A stretch of DNA of 64,000 nucleotides from Gardnerella greenwoodii 00703Dmash (GTDB taxonomy: Bacteria > Actinomycetota > Actinomycetes > Actinomycetales > Bifidobacteriaceae). Made by a program: the position numbers and the translations under genes. Numbering within the stretch: position 1 is the stretch's first letter; every line of letters starts with the position of its first letter. The stretch is taken from positions 401,661-465,660 of the forward strand of contig NZ_ADEV01000009.1 in assembly GCF_000263635.1 (NCBI RefSeq), written 5' to 3'. Below the pieces are notes generated by a model. That model worked only from the letters and a program-made list of their open reading frames with translations. It did not search any database and was not told where the DNA came from. Shown one piece after another: positions 9,141-19,363 of the stretch.

Positions 9141-9820
9141 TGCAACGGTGGCAATGGAGCTTCATTAACTTGCTTATCTGCTTGAGAATCATCAACAGAA
9201 TCCTTCTCAAAGAAAGCACTGTACACGTACAGCACTGCAGAGTAGAAAGCAAAGCCCAAAGAAATACCGAGCAAAGCAAAAGCTACAGAATAGTAAAGTG
9301 TAAGCCACCATGGAGGCGTAACTTGAGTATTAAAAATAGCGGCCATAGGAGCAATAATCATTGCAAGGCCAATAACCTGAGTTAAAGTCTTGTACTTTCC
9401 TGCAGAAGAAGCGGCAATAACCCTACCGTTTCGGCCAATAACGCAGAAACGAACAATTGTTATGCTGATTTCACGAATTAAGAACAGGATTGTGATCCAC
9501 CAAATAACTTCTTCAAAAACGGAAGCAATCACAAGAGCTGCCAAAATTAACACTTTGTCTGCAATTGGATCAAGCAACTTACCTAATTTGGTAACCTGAT
9601 TATATTTACGAGCTAACCAACCATCAAGCTTATCCGTAACCGCCGCAATAACAAACACAGCAAACGCCGCCCAACGCATTGGCACGGAGTTATGACCCCA
9701 CTCACCTGCGAGCAAATATAAAACAATAAAAACAATTGCCAACGCAATACGCACATAAGTTACGATATTTGGAGCACAATTCCAGCCTTCAAAAAACGAA
9801 GACTTAGCATTCTTCTTCAT
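9137..9820 (-). CDS. pgsA: CDP-diacylglycerol--glycerol-3-phosphate 3-phosphatidyltransferase
   Basis: PgsA makes phosphatidylglycerol phosphate, the committed step to phosphatidylglycerol and cardiolipin. The CDP-alcohol phosphotransferase motif D-G-x2-A-R-x8-G-x3-D-x3-D is complete (DGWLARKYN...LGKLLDPIADK, near residues 68-90), and several hydrophobic helices surround it. I prefer the ATG at 9820, because AAAGG sits 6 nt upstream; the ATG at 9826 is too close to it. The product would be substrate for the LTA-synthase-like and MprF-like proteins encoded at 23-30 kb. Confidence 0.93.
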   Translation of the reverse strand: MKKNAKSSFFEGWNCAPNIVTYVRIALAIVFIVLYLLAGEWGHNSVPMRWAAFAVFVIAAVTDKLDGWLARKYNQVTKLGKLLDPIADKVLILAALVIASVFEEVIWWITILFLIREISITIVRFCVIGRNGRVIAASSAGKYKTLTQVIGLAMIIAPMAAIFNTQVTPPWWLTLYYSVAFALLGISLGFAFYSAVLYVYSAFFEKDSVDDSQADKQVNEAPLPPLQ

Positions 9821-9899
9821 ACGCATACCTTTATCTTATCGCAAACTAAAAACTTCTAGCGCGCCACCCAACATAGTTGTGCAACACAATAACACTATT

Positions 9900-12662
9900 T
9901 TACAACGAGTCAGACTCGCCACGAATAAATGCCAAAACTTTTGGCAAATCTTCCGGCTGAACCAAAACTTCGCGAGCTTTAGAACCTTCAGAAGGCCCCA
10001 CAACGCCGCGAGATTCCAGCAAATCCATAAGTCGCCCAGCCTTAGCAAAACCAACACGCAGCTTACGCTGAAGCATTGAAGTAGAGCCAAACTGAGAACC
10101 AACAACAAGCTCAGCAGCCTGAAGCAACTCGTCCATATCGTCTCCAATATCGCTTGTTTTAAGCTTGTTTTGAGCTTGAGCATCCGCTTTTTGAGCCATT
10201 TGCTCAATATCTTCACGATACTTTGGCTTGCGCTGAGTGCGCACGTATTCCACAGCTTTACGAATCTCCGACTCACTCACCCATGAACCCTGCACACGCT
10301 GAGGTTTTGCAGCACCCATTGGAAGGAACAAAGCGTCACCTTGACCAATCAAAGTTTCCGCACCAACAGTATCGAGAATAACCCTGGAATCAGTGGCAGA
10401 CGAAGTAGCAAAAGCTAAGCGGGAAGGAATATTCGCCTTAATTAAGCCGGTTACAACGTCAACGGACGGACGCTGAGTAGCAAGAACCAAATGCACGCCT
10501 GCAGCTCGAGCAAGCTGAGTAATGCGCTGAATAGAACTTTCAACATCGTTCTTAGCAACCATCATTAAATCAGCCATCTCGTCCACAACCACAAGCAAAT
10601 ACGGGTATGGAGCAACTTTTCGCTCAGATCCAGCCGGTGCATGAACTTTGCCTTCACGAACAGCCTTGTTGAAATCTTTAACATGGCGGAAACCGAAGAA
10701 TTGCAAGTCGTCGTAGCGAGCATCCATCTCTTTAACAACCCACTCAAGAGCTTGAGCTGCCTTCTTAGGATCCGTAATAATCGGCGTAAGCAAATGCGGA
10801 ATGCCAGCGTACGCGGAAAGCTCCACTCGCTTAGGATCAACCATAATCATGCGAACTTGCTCAGGAGTTGCACGCATAATAATCGAAGTAAGCATTGAGT
10901 TAATAAAACTCGACTTACCAGAACCAGTAGCACCAGCAACAAGCAAATGTGGCATTTTATCTAGAGCTGCCGTTACGAAATGACCTTCAACATCTTTTCC
11001 AACGCCTGTAAGCATAGGATTAGGGTCATTCATGGCTTTTTGCGAGCGCAAAACATCTCCCAAATGCACAATTTCGCGGTCTACGTTTGGAATTTCAATA
11101 CCAATAGCAGACTTTCCTGGAATTGGAGACAAAATACGCACATCCGTACTAGCTACAGCGTATGCAATATTTTTTTGCAAATTCGTAACTTTTTCAACCT
11201 TAACGCCAGGACCAAGCTCAACCTCGTACTGCGTAACAGAAGGTCCTCTAAGAAAACCGATTACGCGAGCATCGACGTCAAACTGTTCAAAAGTGGAAGT
11301 TAGAGCGCGAATAACATTGTCGTTTGCTTGGGTTCTAGCAGCATGAGGCTTTCCATGAGCAAGAATGTTCAAATCAGGAAGCCTGTACGGTTGTAAAGCG
11401 GAATCTTCCGAGGAGTTTAGATTATTTTTAGCGCTTTCGTCGGCTAAATTATCTTCGTTTTCTTGATCTTTTCTATATTGATCCATTTGCTCCGCCGGAA
11501 TACTAGACCACGGATCCTTAGCAGAATCAACAGAAGCGCTCATAGGAGCTTTAGGCAAGGTTTCTGCAGAAGTTAGTATTGGCGAAGAAGAAGCGCTTCT
11601 AGGATTATGGCCCGATTCATTATTGTTTGATTGCGAAGAATCTGAAGAATCTTTAGCATCTACAGGAATATAATTCTCGCTGTAGCCTTCAAGATTGCTT
11701 ACTGTTCTAACGCGCTGAGGTTTAACACGCTCAAGATTTTCACTTGTTTCTGCATTAACAGCTGCAGCATGCAAAAATGCGTCATCTCCAGCATATTCGT
11801 CGAGCAAAGTATTGTCTTTTTCTTTATTTTTGCGATTAAATAGTGATTTCCACAATTTAAGCAAGTAAGCTGCGCCTAAATTAGCGCTTTCTTTTTTAGA
11901 AGATTTTCCGTCGTGAGTTGGCACACCTTCAGCAAATTCCAAAGGCTTATCTTCATATGAATCTTTAGTTTTACCTGATTTAATTGATTCATTCGCATCG
12001 TCTGATTCGTCTGACTCGTCTGACTCGTCTAAAGAATCCTCATCCTGCGCGTTTTTCTTGTTTTTCTTTGAGAAGATTGACGCAACACAATTTGCAATAT
12101 CGCTTACGTGAAGACGAGCAATCATTAAAACTGCAAAAATAGAGATGATTACAAAAATTATGAGAGCAAATATGCGAGAAAAACCCCAAGACAGTGGAGA
12201 GCCTAAAGCAAAACCTAGCAATCCACCCGCTTTTCTAACTGATTCAAAATCAAAAGCGTGACTTTTAGACGCAAGAGAAATATCGAGAATCGAGCATATA
12301 GAGCACAGAAGAATAATAAAACCAAAAACAACTCGATGATTCCCAGATTTTGCGCCACTATTTCGCATTAAGCGAAAAGCAATAATACTTAGCCACACAG
12401 GAAGCACAACGCTCATAACGCCGAGAGCACCCGAAGCTAAAATATGCAGCCCAACGCCAATAAAACCACTTACATGAAACCATTCAGAAGCGCAGAATAG
12501 TACGGCAAGAATTAGCATAACAAAGCATAAGCCATCTCTGCGGTAAGCTTCATCGTATTCACCTACCCCAAAAAGTGAGCGAACTGCTTTGCCTAAAAGT
12601 CTTGGCACAAACAGAAGCATTGTCTGCCACCATGGTTCCTTAGGCGCTGCCTTACCAGCCAT
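9900..12662 (-). CDS. ftsK: DNA translocase FtsK/SpoIIIE
   Basis: FtsK pumps chromosome ends through the division septum. The N-terminal about 190 residues hold four membrane segments. A long Ser/Asp-rich linker follows (about 200-430, including a 9-bp DESDES microsatellite at 12002-12028). The RecA-like motor then carries Walker A GATGSGKS and Walker [14 protein letters not shown]. The winged-helix gamma domain is at the C-terminus ([20 protein letters not shown]). The start at 12662 is chosen because AGAAGGAG lies 6 nt upstream; an ORF start at 12683 would overlap that site. Length 920 aa is usual for actinobacteria. Confidence 0.96.
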   Translation of the reverse strand: MAGKAAPKEPWWQTMLLFVPRLLGKAVRSLFGVGEYDEAYRRDGLCFVMLILAVLFCASEWFHVSGFIGVGLHILASGALGVMSVVLPVWLSIIAFRLMRNSGAKSGNHRVVFGFIILLCSICSILDISLASKSHAFDFESVRKAGGLLGFALGSPLSWGFSRIFALIIFVIISIFAVLMIARLHVSDIANCVASIFSKKNKKNAQDEDSLDESDESDESDDANESIKSGKTKDSYEDKPLEFAEGVPTHDGKSSKKESANLGAAYLLKLWKSLFNRKNKEKDNTLLDEYAGDDAFLHAAAVNAETSENLERVKPQRVRTVSNLEGYSENYIPVDAKDSSDSSQSNNNESGHNPRSASSSPILTSAETLPKAPMSASVDSAKDPWSSIPAEQMDQYRKDQENEDNLADESAKNNLNSSEDSALQPYRLPDLNILAHGKPHAARTQANDNVIRALTSTFEQFDVDARVIGFLRGPSVTQYEVELGPGVKVEKVTNLQKNIAYAVASTDVRILSPIPGKSAIGIEIPNVDREIVHLGDVLRSQKAMNDPNPMLTGVGKDVEGHFVTAALDKMPHLLVAGATGSGKSSFINSMLTSIIMRATPEQVRMIMVDPKRVELSAYAGIPHLLTPIITDPKKAAQALEWVVKEMDARYDDLQFFGFRHVKDFNKAVREGKVHAPAGSERKVAPYPYLLVVVDEMADLMMVAKNDVESSIQRITQLARAAGVHLVLATQRPSVDVVTGLIKANIPSRLAFATSSATDSRVILDTVGAETLIGQGDALFLPMGAAKPQRVQGSWVSESEIRKAVEYVRTQRKPKYREDIEQMAQKADAQAQNKLKTSDIGDDMDELLQAAELVVGSQFGSTSMLQRKLRVGFAKAGRLMDLLESRGVVGPSEGSKAREVLVQPEDLPKVLAFIRGESDSL

Positions 12663-12794
12663 ACAAGACTCCTTCTGCACCATGTGCTATTAGTACGAAA
12701 GTTATCCAACAACAACATACATATGTGTAACCATACCAGTCTACTCCATAGGCTGAGGTTATTTAAAAAATATGGTAAGCGGCAAAAAAGTGCG

Positions 12795-12828
12795 TCTAAA
12801 ACAAAAAACGGCAGGTAAATACCCGCCG
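12795..12828 (-). terminator. Terminator after tRNA-His
   Basis: An 8-bp stem with one mismatch (12809-12816 with 12821-12828, core CGGC/GCCG) has a 4-nt loop. On the minus strand it is followed by TTTTTTGTTTTAG. It lies 10 nt past tRNA-His. Confidence 0.8.
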
Positions 12829-12837
12829 CTTAAGTGG

Positions 12838-12911
12838 GGTGGCTAACGCGGCTTGAACGCGCGACCTTCTGAACCACAATCAGATGCTCTACCGACTGAG
12901 CTATAGCCACC
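12838..12911 (-). tRNA. tRNA-His (GTG anticodon)
   Basis: The minus strand folds into a cloverleaf with acceptor GTGGCTA/TAGCCAC, D-arm AGCTCAGTCGGTAGAGC, anticodon loop TTGTGGT (GTG) and T-loop GTTCAAG. An extra 5' G faces discriminator C, the tRNA-His identity element. The gaps 12663-12794 and 12912-13074 hold no recognisable gene and must contain the ftsK, tRNA-His and purT promoters. Confidence 0.93.
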
Positions 12912-13074
12912 ATGCGCGTGAAACAAATGAAACGAATAAACAAATAAACGAATCGAATCACACAACAGAGGAATACTATACACGATTTTCTTGATTTACG
13001 CCAGCGCAACACACCTCGGCGCGTCGTAGTAACAACATAAATTATTCGACAATAGCAAATGCAACAATAGACAT

Positions 13075-14367
13075 ATGAGTTTTTCTGAGCAAAATCAGCG
13101 CATATTTGGCGTAACTGAAAACAGTAACAACCTGACAGCACTTCTTCTTGGCTCAGGTGAGCTTGGCAAGGAAATTGCTATTGAGCTTATGCGATTAGGC
13201 GTGCGCGTTTGCGCTGCAGACAGCTATAAGAACGCTCCTGCCATGCAAATAGCTCACGAATACAGAGTGTTAGATATGTCTGATGCTGCTTCTCTTCAAA
13301 ATCTTATTGACGAAGTGCATCCGAATATTATTATTCCGGAAGTTGAAGCAATCGCAACTAAAGTTTTGAAAAATGCAGCGAATAATAAAATCCAGGTTGT
13401 TCCTAGCACAGATATTGCAGCAATTGCAATGGATCGCGAGCGCTTGCGTAGGATTGCTCACGAAGATTTAGGTTTGCCTACTACCCCATACCGTTTTGCG
13501 TCCTCTTACGAGGAATTAGACGACGGCGCAAAAATCGTTGGCTACCCTTGCGTTGTTAAGCCTGTTATGAGCTCTTCCGGACACGGCCAGTCTATAGTTA
13601 AAAGCCCGGAAGCGCTTAAAGCTGCGTGGGATGAAGCTCAGCATGGAAGGCGCGCGGCAGCTGGTCACGAAAACGAGTGTTCTCGCGTTATTGTTGAAGC
13701 TTTAGCTCCGCTTGACTACGAGCTTACAGTTTTAACAGTAAGCTCTTGCGCAGGAATTACTACTTGCGAACCGATTGCTCAGCGTCAGCAAGACGGAGAC
13801 TATAGAGAATCTTGGCAGCCTGCGAATATTCCTGAAGAAATACGAAATAATGCAAAAAATATTGCGAAGCGCGCTGTAGAAGGTTTAACTAATATTGCGC
13901 ATGATGCAAACGAAACCGGTTGGGGCGTTTACGGCGTTGAGTTATTTGTGTTAAAAGATGGCTCGTTGCTTTTTAACGAGCTTTCTCCTCGCCCACACGA
14001 TACTGGCATGGTAACTATGATTTCACAGCATTACAGCGAGTTTGCGCTTCATGCGCTCGCTATTTTAGGTGTGCCTGTTACAGCAAACTACACTTCGCTT
14101 TCGTTAAAAGATAACGAGGTTGCAGCAAGTCATGCAATTGTTGTTAAAGGCGAAGGAGAAGTTGGCTTTACTAATATTTCCAAAGCTTTACAAGCGGACG
14201 AAAATTATCGAAGCGGCTTGCGTATTTTTGCTAAGCCTGCAGTTCACGGCCGCAGACGTATGGCAGTGGCTCTTGCTACGGGATCTAATCAAGAGGATGC
14301 AAGAAAAAATGCGACACGCATTGTAAGAGCATTGCAGACGGATAGCTCAAATGCTGAAATACTTTGA
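13075..14367 (+). CDS. purT: Formate-dependent phosphoribosylglycinamide formyltransferase (GAR transformylase 2)
   Basis: PurT makes FGAR from GAR, formate and ATP, replacing folate-dependent PurN. The ATP-grasp protein (430 aa) starts with the nucleotide/PRPP-sugar-binding LLLGSGELGKEIAIELMRLG. VVKPVMSSSGHGQS follows near residue 163, and NELSPRPHDTGMVTMISQ lies near residue 302. Length fits the family (about 390-430). It opens the purine block but is separated from purC by a 165-bp structured leader, so the two may be regulated differently. purN is not seen in the window. Confidence 0.95.
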   Translation: MSFSEQNQRIFGVTENSNNLTALLLGSGELGKEIAIELMRLGVRVCAADSYKNAPAMQIAHEYRVLDMSDAASLQNLIDEVHPNIIIPEVEAIATKVLKNAANNKIQVVPSTDIAAIAMDRERLRRIAHEDLGLPTTPYRFASSYEELDDGAKIVGYPCVVKPVMSSSGHGQSIVKSPEALKAAWDEAQHGRRAAAGHENECSRVIVEALAPLDYELTVLTVSSCAGITTCEPIAQRQQDGDYRESWQPANIPEEIRNNAKNIAKRAVEGLTNIAHDANETGWGVYGVELFVLKDGSLLFNELSPRPHDTGMVTMISQHYSEFALHALAILGVPVTANYTSLSLKDNEVAASHAIVVKGEGEVGFTNISKALQADENYRSGLRIFAKPAVHGRRRMAVALATGSNQEDARKNATRIVRALQTDSSNAEIL

Positions 14368-14392
14368 AAATAAAGGTATTAAACAATAATTT

Positions 14393-14412
14393 ATATTGCA
14401 TCTATGCAATAT
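14393..14412. terminator. Hairpin after purT
   Basis: ATATTGCAT and ATGCAATAT form a perfect 9-bp inverted repeat around two bases, 25 bp past the purT stop. Only TTTG follows, and the stem is A+T-rich, so it is a weak terminator candidate or a protein-binding site. Confidence 0.4.
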
Positions 14413-14423
14413 TTGCCGGAAAT

Positions 14424-14505
14424 TTTGTAGGTAACAATTGTTACGCTAATCGTGCTGGCCAAGGTCAGGTAAACCTACAAATACTGTTGGTTTGCGCCTA
14501 CAACT
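14424..14505 (+). promoter_or_regulatory. Structured leader upstream of purC (candidate cis-regulatory RNA)
   Basis: TTTGTAGGT (14424-14432) pairs perfectly with ACCTACAAA (14473-14481), closing a roughly 40-nt domain. Inside are the palindrome GTAACAATTGTTAC (14431-14444) and a CTGGC/GTCAG hairpin. A second CCTACAA (14497-14503), near the purC ribosome binding site, could pair with the same TTGTAGG, giving two mutually exclusive folds. It does not match purine, PRPP or tetrahydrofolate riboswitch consensus that I can recall. Regulation is inferred from structure and position only. Confidence 0.4.
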
Positions 14506-14532
14506 ATGAATGCACGTAAGAGAGGGCATATC

Positions 14533-15327
14533 ATGGAAAAACTTGACAAGTTGTATGAAGGCAAAGCCAAAAAACTGTACGCTACCGATGACACCAATGT
14601 GCTCTGGGTCGAATATATGAACCAGGCAACCGCTGGTAACGGTCTGAAGAAAGCTCAGATCGCCGGTAAAGGCAGTTTAAACAACCGGATTACTTCTTTA
14701 CTATTCCATTTACTTGAGGCGCGCGGCGTAAAAAGCCACTTCCTCGGACGTATTTCCGATACCGAACAACTCGTAAAGCGTATGCGCATGTTTCCGCTGG
14801 AAATTATTATGCGCAATACTGCTGCCGGTTCTTTCGCAAAACGTTATAACGTTAAAGAAGGAACACCATTAAAGAAGCCATTGTTGGAGTTCTGCGTGAA
14901 GTCCGACGAACTTGGCGATCCATTTATTAACCCAGAAGGCGTTGTGGCTTTAGGTTTAGCTACAGACGAAGAGATGGCGGAAATTACTCGCCAAGCTCAC
15001 GCTGTAAACAATGCTTTGCTTGATATTTTCTCCAAGATTGATGTTCAGCTTGTTGACTTCAAGATTGAAGAGGGCGTAGACGCGCAAGGAAATATTCTTC
15101 TTGCAGACGAAATTACGCCTGATACTTGCAGACTTTGGGATAAGCGCAATGCTGGCGGCAATGCTGGTGAAAACGGCGTAAGCCATTTGGATAAAGACTT
15201 ATTCCGACGCGATTTGGGAGACATAATCCCAGCTTATGAAGAAATTCACATCAGGCTGGAAAACTTAGCAAAAAGCGAAGGTTTAGACTTTTGCGTGCGT
15301 AAACCAGATGATTGTGTGAACCGATAA
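14533..15327 (+). CDS. purC: Phosphoribosylaminoimidazole-succinocarboxamide synthase (SAICAR synthetase)
   Basis: PurC joins CAIR and aspartate with ATP. The protein from the ATG at 14533 ([20 protein letters not shown]) matches the family N-terminus and is preceded by GAGGG at 6 nt; an in-frame ATG at 14506 would add nine residues outside the family. Other motifs are [34 protein letters not shown], and [14 protein letters not shown] near residue 190. At 264 aa it is complete. A 9-bp hairpin follows the stop, then a 179-bp gap to purL. Confidence 0.95.
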   Translation: MEKLDKLYEGKAKKLYATDDTNVLWVEYMNQATAGNGLKKAQIAGKGSLNNRITSLLFHLLEARGVKSHFLGRISDTEQLVKRMRMFPLEIIMRNTAAGSFAKRYNVKEGTPLKKPLLEFCVKSDELGDPFINPEGVVALGLATDEEMAEITRQAHAVNNALLDIFSKIDVQLVDFKIEEGVDAQGNILLADEITPDTCRLWDKRNAGGNAGENGVSHLDKDLFRRDLGDIIPAYEEIHIRLENLAKSEGLDFCVRKPDDCVNR

Positions 15328-15335
15328 GATTTCGT

Positions 15336-15411
15336 TGTGGCTCGTGCCTTTAGGGGTGCGAGCCACACGCATTCTTACATAATTTAACCAATAATTTAAC
15401 CAATAATTTAA
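15336..15411 (+). repeat. Hairpin and 12-bp tandem repeat between purC and purL
   Basis: TGTGGCTCG (15336-15344) pairs with CGAGCCACA (15359-15367), a strong 9-bp stem without a T-run. It is followed by ATAATTTAACCA repeated 2.75 times (15379-15411) and further TTAAC-rich sequence to about 15455. The hairpin may act as an attenuator or processing site. The rest of the 179-bp gap shows no gene. Confidence 0.6.
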
Positions 15412-15506
15412 AACCACAACTTAACACATAACTTAACCCACAATTTATAACTTAAAAGCCCATAACAAACACTGCTATACCGCACTTTCAACAAGGTAGG
15501 TTTCTC

Positions 15507-18500
15507 GTGGTATTTCGCGTATATGTGGAAAAACGCAATGGTTTTGACGTTCAAGCTCAGCAGCTTTTACATGAGCTTAAGGAAATTCTTGGCATAAGCG
15601 CGATTACTTCCGCACGAATTATCAACAGATACGATTTAGAAGGTATTGATGGAGATTTGTTCAATACTGCTGTGCGAACTGTATTAAGCGAGCCGCCGGT
15701 TGATAACACCTACGACTATTTGCCTATTGAAACAAACGAGCACGTGTTTGCTGTTGAATTTTTGCCTGGTCAGTTCGACCAGCGCGCGCAATCCGCAAGC
15801 GAGTGTATTCAGCTTATTAGTCAAGGCGAGCGCCCAACTGTGCGCACTGCTAAAGTAATTGCGCTAAAAGGCAATCTTGACGAAGAAGCCATGGATGCTA
15901 TTAAGCATTACGTTATCAATCCTGTTGAGGCTCGAGAGGCAAGTCTTGACGAAGTAAAAAGCTTGCAGCGAGAAACAGTAGTTCCTGCAGACGTTGAAGT
16001 AATTGATAGTTTTAACAGTTTAGACGAAGCTGGATTGCAGAAGTTTATTGAGGATCGCGGCTTGGCAATGGATTTGGCTGACGCAAAATTCTGCCAGCAA
16101 TACTTTAGGGAAGAAAATCGCAATCCTACTATTACCGAGATTCGCGTTATTGACACGTACTGGTCCGATCACTGCCGTCACACAACTTTTGGCACGGAGC
16201 TTACGAATATTACGATTGACGATGGCACAGTTCAAGAAGCGTTTAATCGTTATCTTGATTTGAGAAAAAAGTTAAATCGTGAAAATAAGCCTGTTTGCTT
16301 AATGGATATGGCAACTATTGGTGCTAAATATTTGAAGCATACTGGCGAGCTTAAAAATTTGGATGAGTCGGAAGAAATCAACGCTTGCACTGTAAAAGTT
16401 AAGGTTGACGTAAACGGACACGACGAAGATTGGCTGTTCCTGTTTAAGAACGAAACGCATAATCATCCTACTGAAATTGAGCCTTTTGGTGGAGCTGCAA
16501 CTTGCATTGGCGGCTGCATCCGAGATCCTCTTTCTGGACGTTCCTACGTTTACCAAGCTATGCGAGTAACTGGTGCTGCAGATCCGCGCACTCCTATTAG
16601 CGAGACTTTAAACGGTAAGCTTCCGCAGCGAAAAATCGTAACTTCTGCTGCAGCAGGCTACTCTTCTTATGGAAATCAGATTGGTTTAGCTACCGGCGAA
16701 GTGCACGAGTTATACCACCCGGGCTATGTTGCTAAGCGCATGGAAGTTGGTGCGGTTGTTGCCGCTACCCCAGCCGACCATGTACGCAGAGAAACTCCTG
16801 CTCCTGGAGATGTGATTATTCTTCTTGGCGGGCGTACTGGTCGCGACGGAATTGGCGGAGCTACCGGCGCTTCTAAAGCACAAGATGTTGAAAGTATTGA
16901 AGAATGCGGAGCAGAAGTTCAAAAAGGTAACGCTCCTATTGAACGCAAGTTGCAGCGACTTTTCCGCCGCAAAGATGCTTGCCAGCTTATTAAGCGTTGT
17001 AACGATTTTGGTGCGGGCGGCGTTTCTGTTGCTACCGGCGAAATTGCAGACGGCTTAACTATCAATCTCGACAAGGTTTCTAAAAAGTACGAGGGTCTTG
17101 ACGGCACTGAGCTTGCTATTTCTGAATCCCAGGAGCGCATGGCTGTTGACGTTGCTTCAAGTGATGCTGAAGAATTCTTAAAGTACGCTCGTGAAGAAAA
17201 TTTGGAAGCAGAAATCATTGCGACTGTTACCGAAGAAGCTCGTATGCGCATGACTTGGCGCGGAAAAACTATTGTTGACTTAAGCCGCGCATTCTTGGCT
17301 TCTAACGGCGCTGCAAAACAGCAGGTGCTGCATATTGAAGCTGGAAAATCTTATACGAACCCATGGCAGGATCAGTCTAATTTGACTCTCACTGAACGCA
17401 TGCACTTGCTTGTTTCAAACATTAATATTGCTTCAAACAAGGGTCTTGCAGAACGCTTCGATTCTACAATTGGTGCCGCAACTGTGCTTATGCCTTTTGG
17501 CGGACGCCGTCAGCTTACTCCAGCTCAAGCTATGGTTGCTAAATTCCCAGTATTTGGTGAAACAAACACTGCTTCCGCAATGGCTTGGGGCTTTAATCCG
17601 TATTTGATGGAAAAGAATCAGTTTACTGGAGCTTATGTTGCGGTTGTTGAATCTTTGGCAAAGCTTGCAGCAAGCGGTTTCACGCGCGAACGTGCGTACT
17701 TGAGTTTGCAAGAGTATTTTGGCAAACCTCACGACGTTCCGGAACGTTGGGGTAAGCCGGCTGCAGCAGTTCTTGGCGCTTTAAGCGCACAGCTTGATTT
17801 TGGTGTTGGCGCTATTGGCGGCAAGGATTCCATGAGCGGTAGTTTTGAACATTTGGATGTTCCGCCAACTTTAATTTCTTTTGCTGTTTCTACTGGAGAC
17901 GCACGTTTAACTGTTTCGCCAGAATTTAAGGGAGTAAATCATAAGGTTTTGCGAATTGCTCCACAATATAAATCCGACGGAATCACCCCAGAAAAGGAAA
18001 GTTTCCTTAAAACTCTTGAATTAATCGAAAATATTACGAAGAATAAGCAAGCTTTTGCTGTGACCACGCCTGGCTACGGTGCAAGCGCGGAAATCTTATT
18101 CAAGATGACGCTTGGAAATCATATTGGTCTTAAATTATTCAACAATTTAAGCAACGATGATTTATTTAAGCCAGCATACGGAAGCTTCTACGTTGAGCTT
18201 AAAGAAAACGCTGAAGTCCCATCTTTAGCGAATACAAGCTTGGTTGACGTTGAGATTATTGGCGAAACGACTGAGAATTACGCAATTGTTTCAGCAAATG
18301 GCGAAGAAGTTGATTTAAGCGATTTGCAAAATATTTGGGAAAGTGAACTTTCCTCAATCTTCCCTTATAAAAAGCCTGGCGAGATTGTAGAAACTATTAG
18401 TAACGAAAATAATGCTTCTACTACAAACCGCGCGCACACAGGAAAACTGAAGCCGCTTTCTCACCCGCGCGTTATTATTCCAGTCTTCCCTGGAAATAAT

Positions 18501-19262
18501 TGCGAGTACGATACTCAAGCTGCTTTCGAGCGTGCAGGCGCCGACGCTCATACGCTTATTATTAACAACTTAAACGCTAAAGATATTGCAGAGTCTGCAA
18601 AGAAACTTGTTGAGGAGATTAATAAGAGCCAGATTGTTATGATTCCTGGCGGCTTCTCCGGCGGCGACGAGCCGGACGGTTCAGCAAAGTTTATTGCATC
18701 CTTCTTTAGAAATCCGCAAGTGACTGACGCTGTGCGAGATTTGCTTAAGAATCGAGACGGACTTATGCTGGGCATTTGCAACGGTTTCCAAGCGCTTATT
18801 AAGCTTGGTTTGGTGCCTTTTGGCGATATTGTTCCTATGGATTCTAACTGCCCAACTCTTACTTATAACACGATTGGCAGGCATCAAAGCAGAATTGTGC
18901 GCACGCGCGTTGCTTCAAACATGTCTCCATGGTTGAGCAATACGCAGGTTGGCGATATTCACACTGTTGCTATTTCTCACGGCGAAGGTCGTTTTATTGC
19001 AACTCCAGAAGTCATGGAGAAGCTTATTGCTAACGGCCAAGTAGCTACGCAATACGTTGACAGTAACGGCGTTCCAAGCATGAGTTTGAACGTGAATCCA
19101 AACGGATCGATTATGTCCGTTGAAGGAATTACCAGCCCAGATGGTCGAGTTTTTGGAAAGATGGGTCATTGCGAACGAGCAGGCGAAGGCTTGTACGTGA
19201 ACATTCCTGATTTCCACGAACAGCCACTGTTTGATGCTGGAGTTCAGTACTTCACGGCGTGA
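15507..19262 (+). CDS. purL: Phosphoribosylformylglycinamidine synthase, single-chain
   Basis: This 1251-residue enzyme converts FGAR to FGAM using glutamine and ATP. It is the large single-chain type, with an N-terminal PurS-like domain (about 1-190), two AIR-synthase-like halves (SDHCRHTTFGTEL near 217; FKNETHNHPTEIEPFGGAATC near 313; GAIGGKDSMSGSF near 771) and a C-terminal class I glutaminase. The glutaminase has Cys in LGICNGFQALIKLG near 1091 and HGEGRF near 1157. The start is GTG at 15507 with AGGTAGG upstream. No separate purQ or purS is needed. Confidence 0.97.
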   Translation: MVFRVYVEKRNGFDVQAQQLLHELKEILGISAITSARIINRYDLEGIDGDLFNTAVRTVLSEPPVDNTYDYLPIETNEHVFAVEFLPGQFDQRAQSASECIQLISQGERPTVRTAKVIALKGNLDEEAMDAIKHYVINPVEAREASLDEVKSLQRETVVPADVEVIDSFNSLDEAGLQKFIEDRGLAMDLADAKFCQQYFREENRNPTITEIRVIDTYWSDHCRHTTFGTELTNITIDDGTVQEAFNRYLDLRKKLNRENKPVCLMDMATIGAKYLKHTGELKNLDESEEINACTVKVKVDVNGHDEDWLFLFKNETHNHPTEIEPFGGAATCIGGCIRDPLSGRSYVYQAMRVTGAADPRTPISETLNGKLPQRKIVTSAAAGYSSYGNQIGLATGEVHELYHPGYVAKRMEVGAVVAATPADHVRRETPAPGDVIILLGGRTGRDGIGGATGASKAQDVESIEECGAEVQKGNAPIERKLQRLFRRKDACQLIKRCNDFGAGGVSVATGEIADGLTINLDKVSKKYEGLDGTELAISESQERMAVDVASSDAEEFLKYAREENLEAEIIATVTEEARMRMTWRGKTIVDLSRAFLASNGAAKQQVLHIEAGKSYTNPWQDQSNLTLTERMHLLVSNINIASNKGLAERFDSTIGAATVLMPFGGRRQLTPAQAMVAKFPVFGETNTASAMAWGFNPYLMEKNQFTGAYVAVVESLAKLAASGFTRERAYLSLQEYFGKPHDVPERWGKPAAAVLGALSAQLDFGVGAIGGKDSMSGSFEHLDVPPTLISFAVSTGDARLTVSPEFKGVNHKVLRIAPQYKSDGITPEKESFLKTLELIENITKNKQAFAVTTPGYGASAEILFKMTLGNHIGLKLFNNLSNDDLFKPAYGSFYVELKENAEVPSLANTSLVDVEIIGETTENYAIVSANGEEVDLSDLQNIWESELSSIFPYKKPGEIVETISNENNASTTNRAHTGKLKPLSHPRVIIPVFPGNNCEYDTQAAFERAGADAHTLIINNLNAKDIAESAKKLVEEINKSQIVMIPGGFSGGDEPDGSAKFIASFFRNPQVTDAVRDLLKNRDGLMLGICNGFQALIKLGLVPFGDIVPMDSNCPTLTYNTIGRHQSRIVRTRVASNMSPWLSNTQVGDIHTVAISHGEGRFIATPEVMEKLIANGQVATQYVDSNGVPSMSLNVNPNGSIMSVEGITSPDGRVFGKMGHCERAGEGLYVNIPDFHEQPLFDAGVQYFTA

Positions 19263-19363
19263 GCATGAGCAAAGCATGAAACGTAACATTAGCTTATTAG
19301 AAGCGTGTGCAACAATGAGTATAGTTTCGCGAATTAAAGTAAGCGACTACAAGGGGGTTAAAG

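Noticed and set aside
14424..14505. Known purine (guanine/adenine), PRPP or tetrahydrofolate riboswitch upstream of purC
   Set aside because: The conserved core sequences of those classes, as I know them, are absent; only the general architecture is suggestive.
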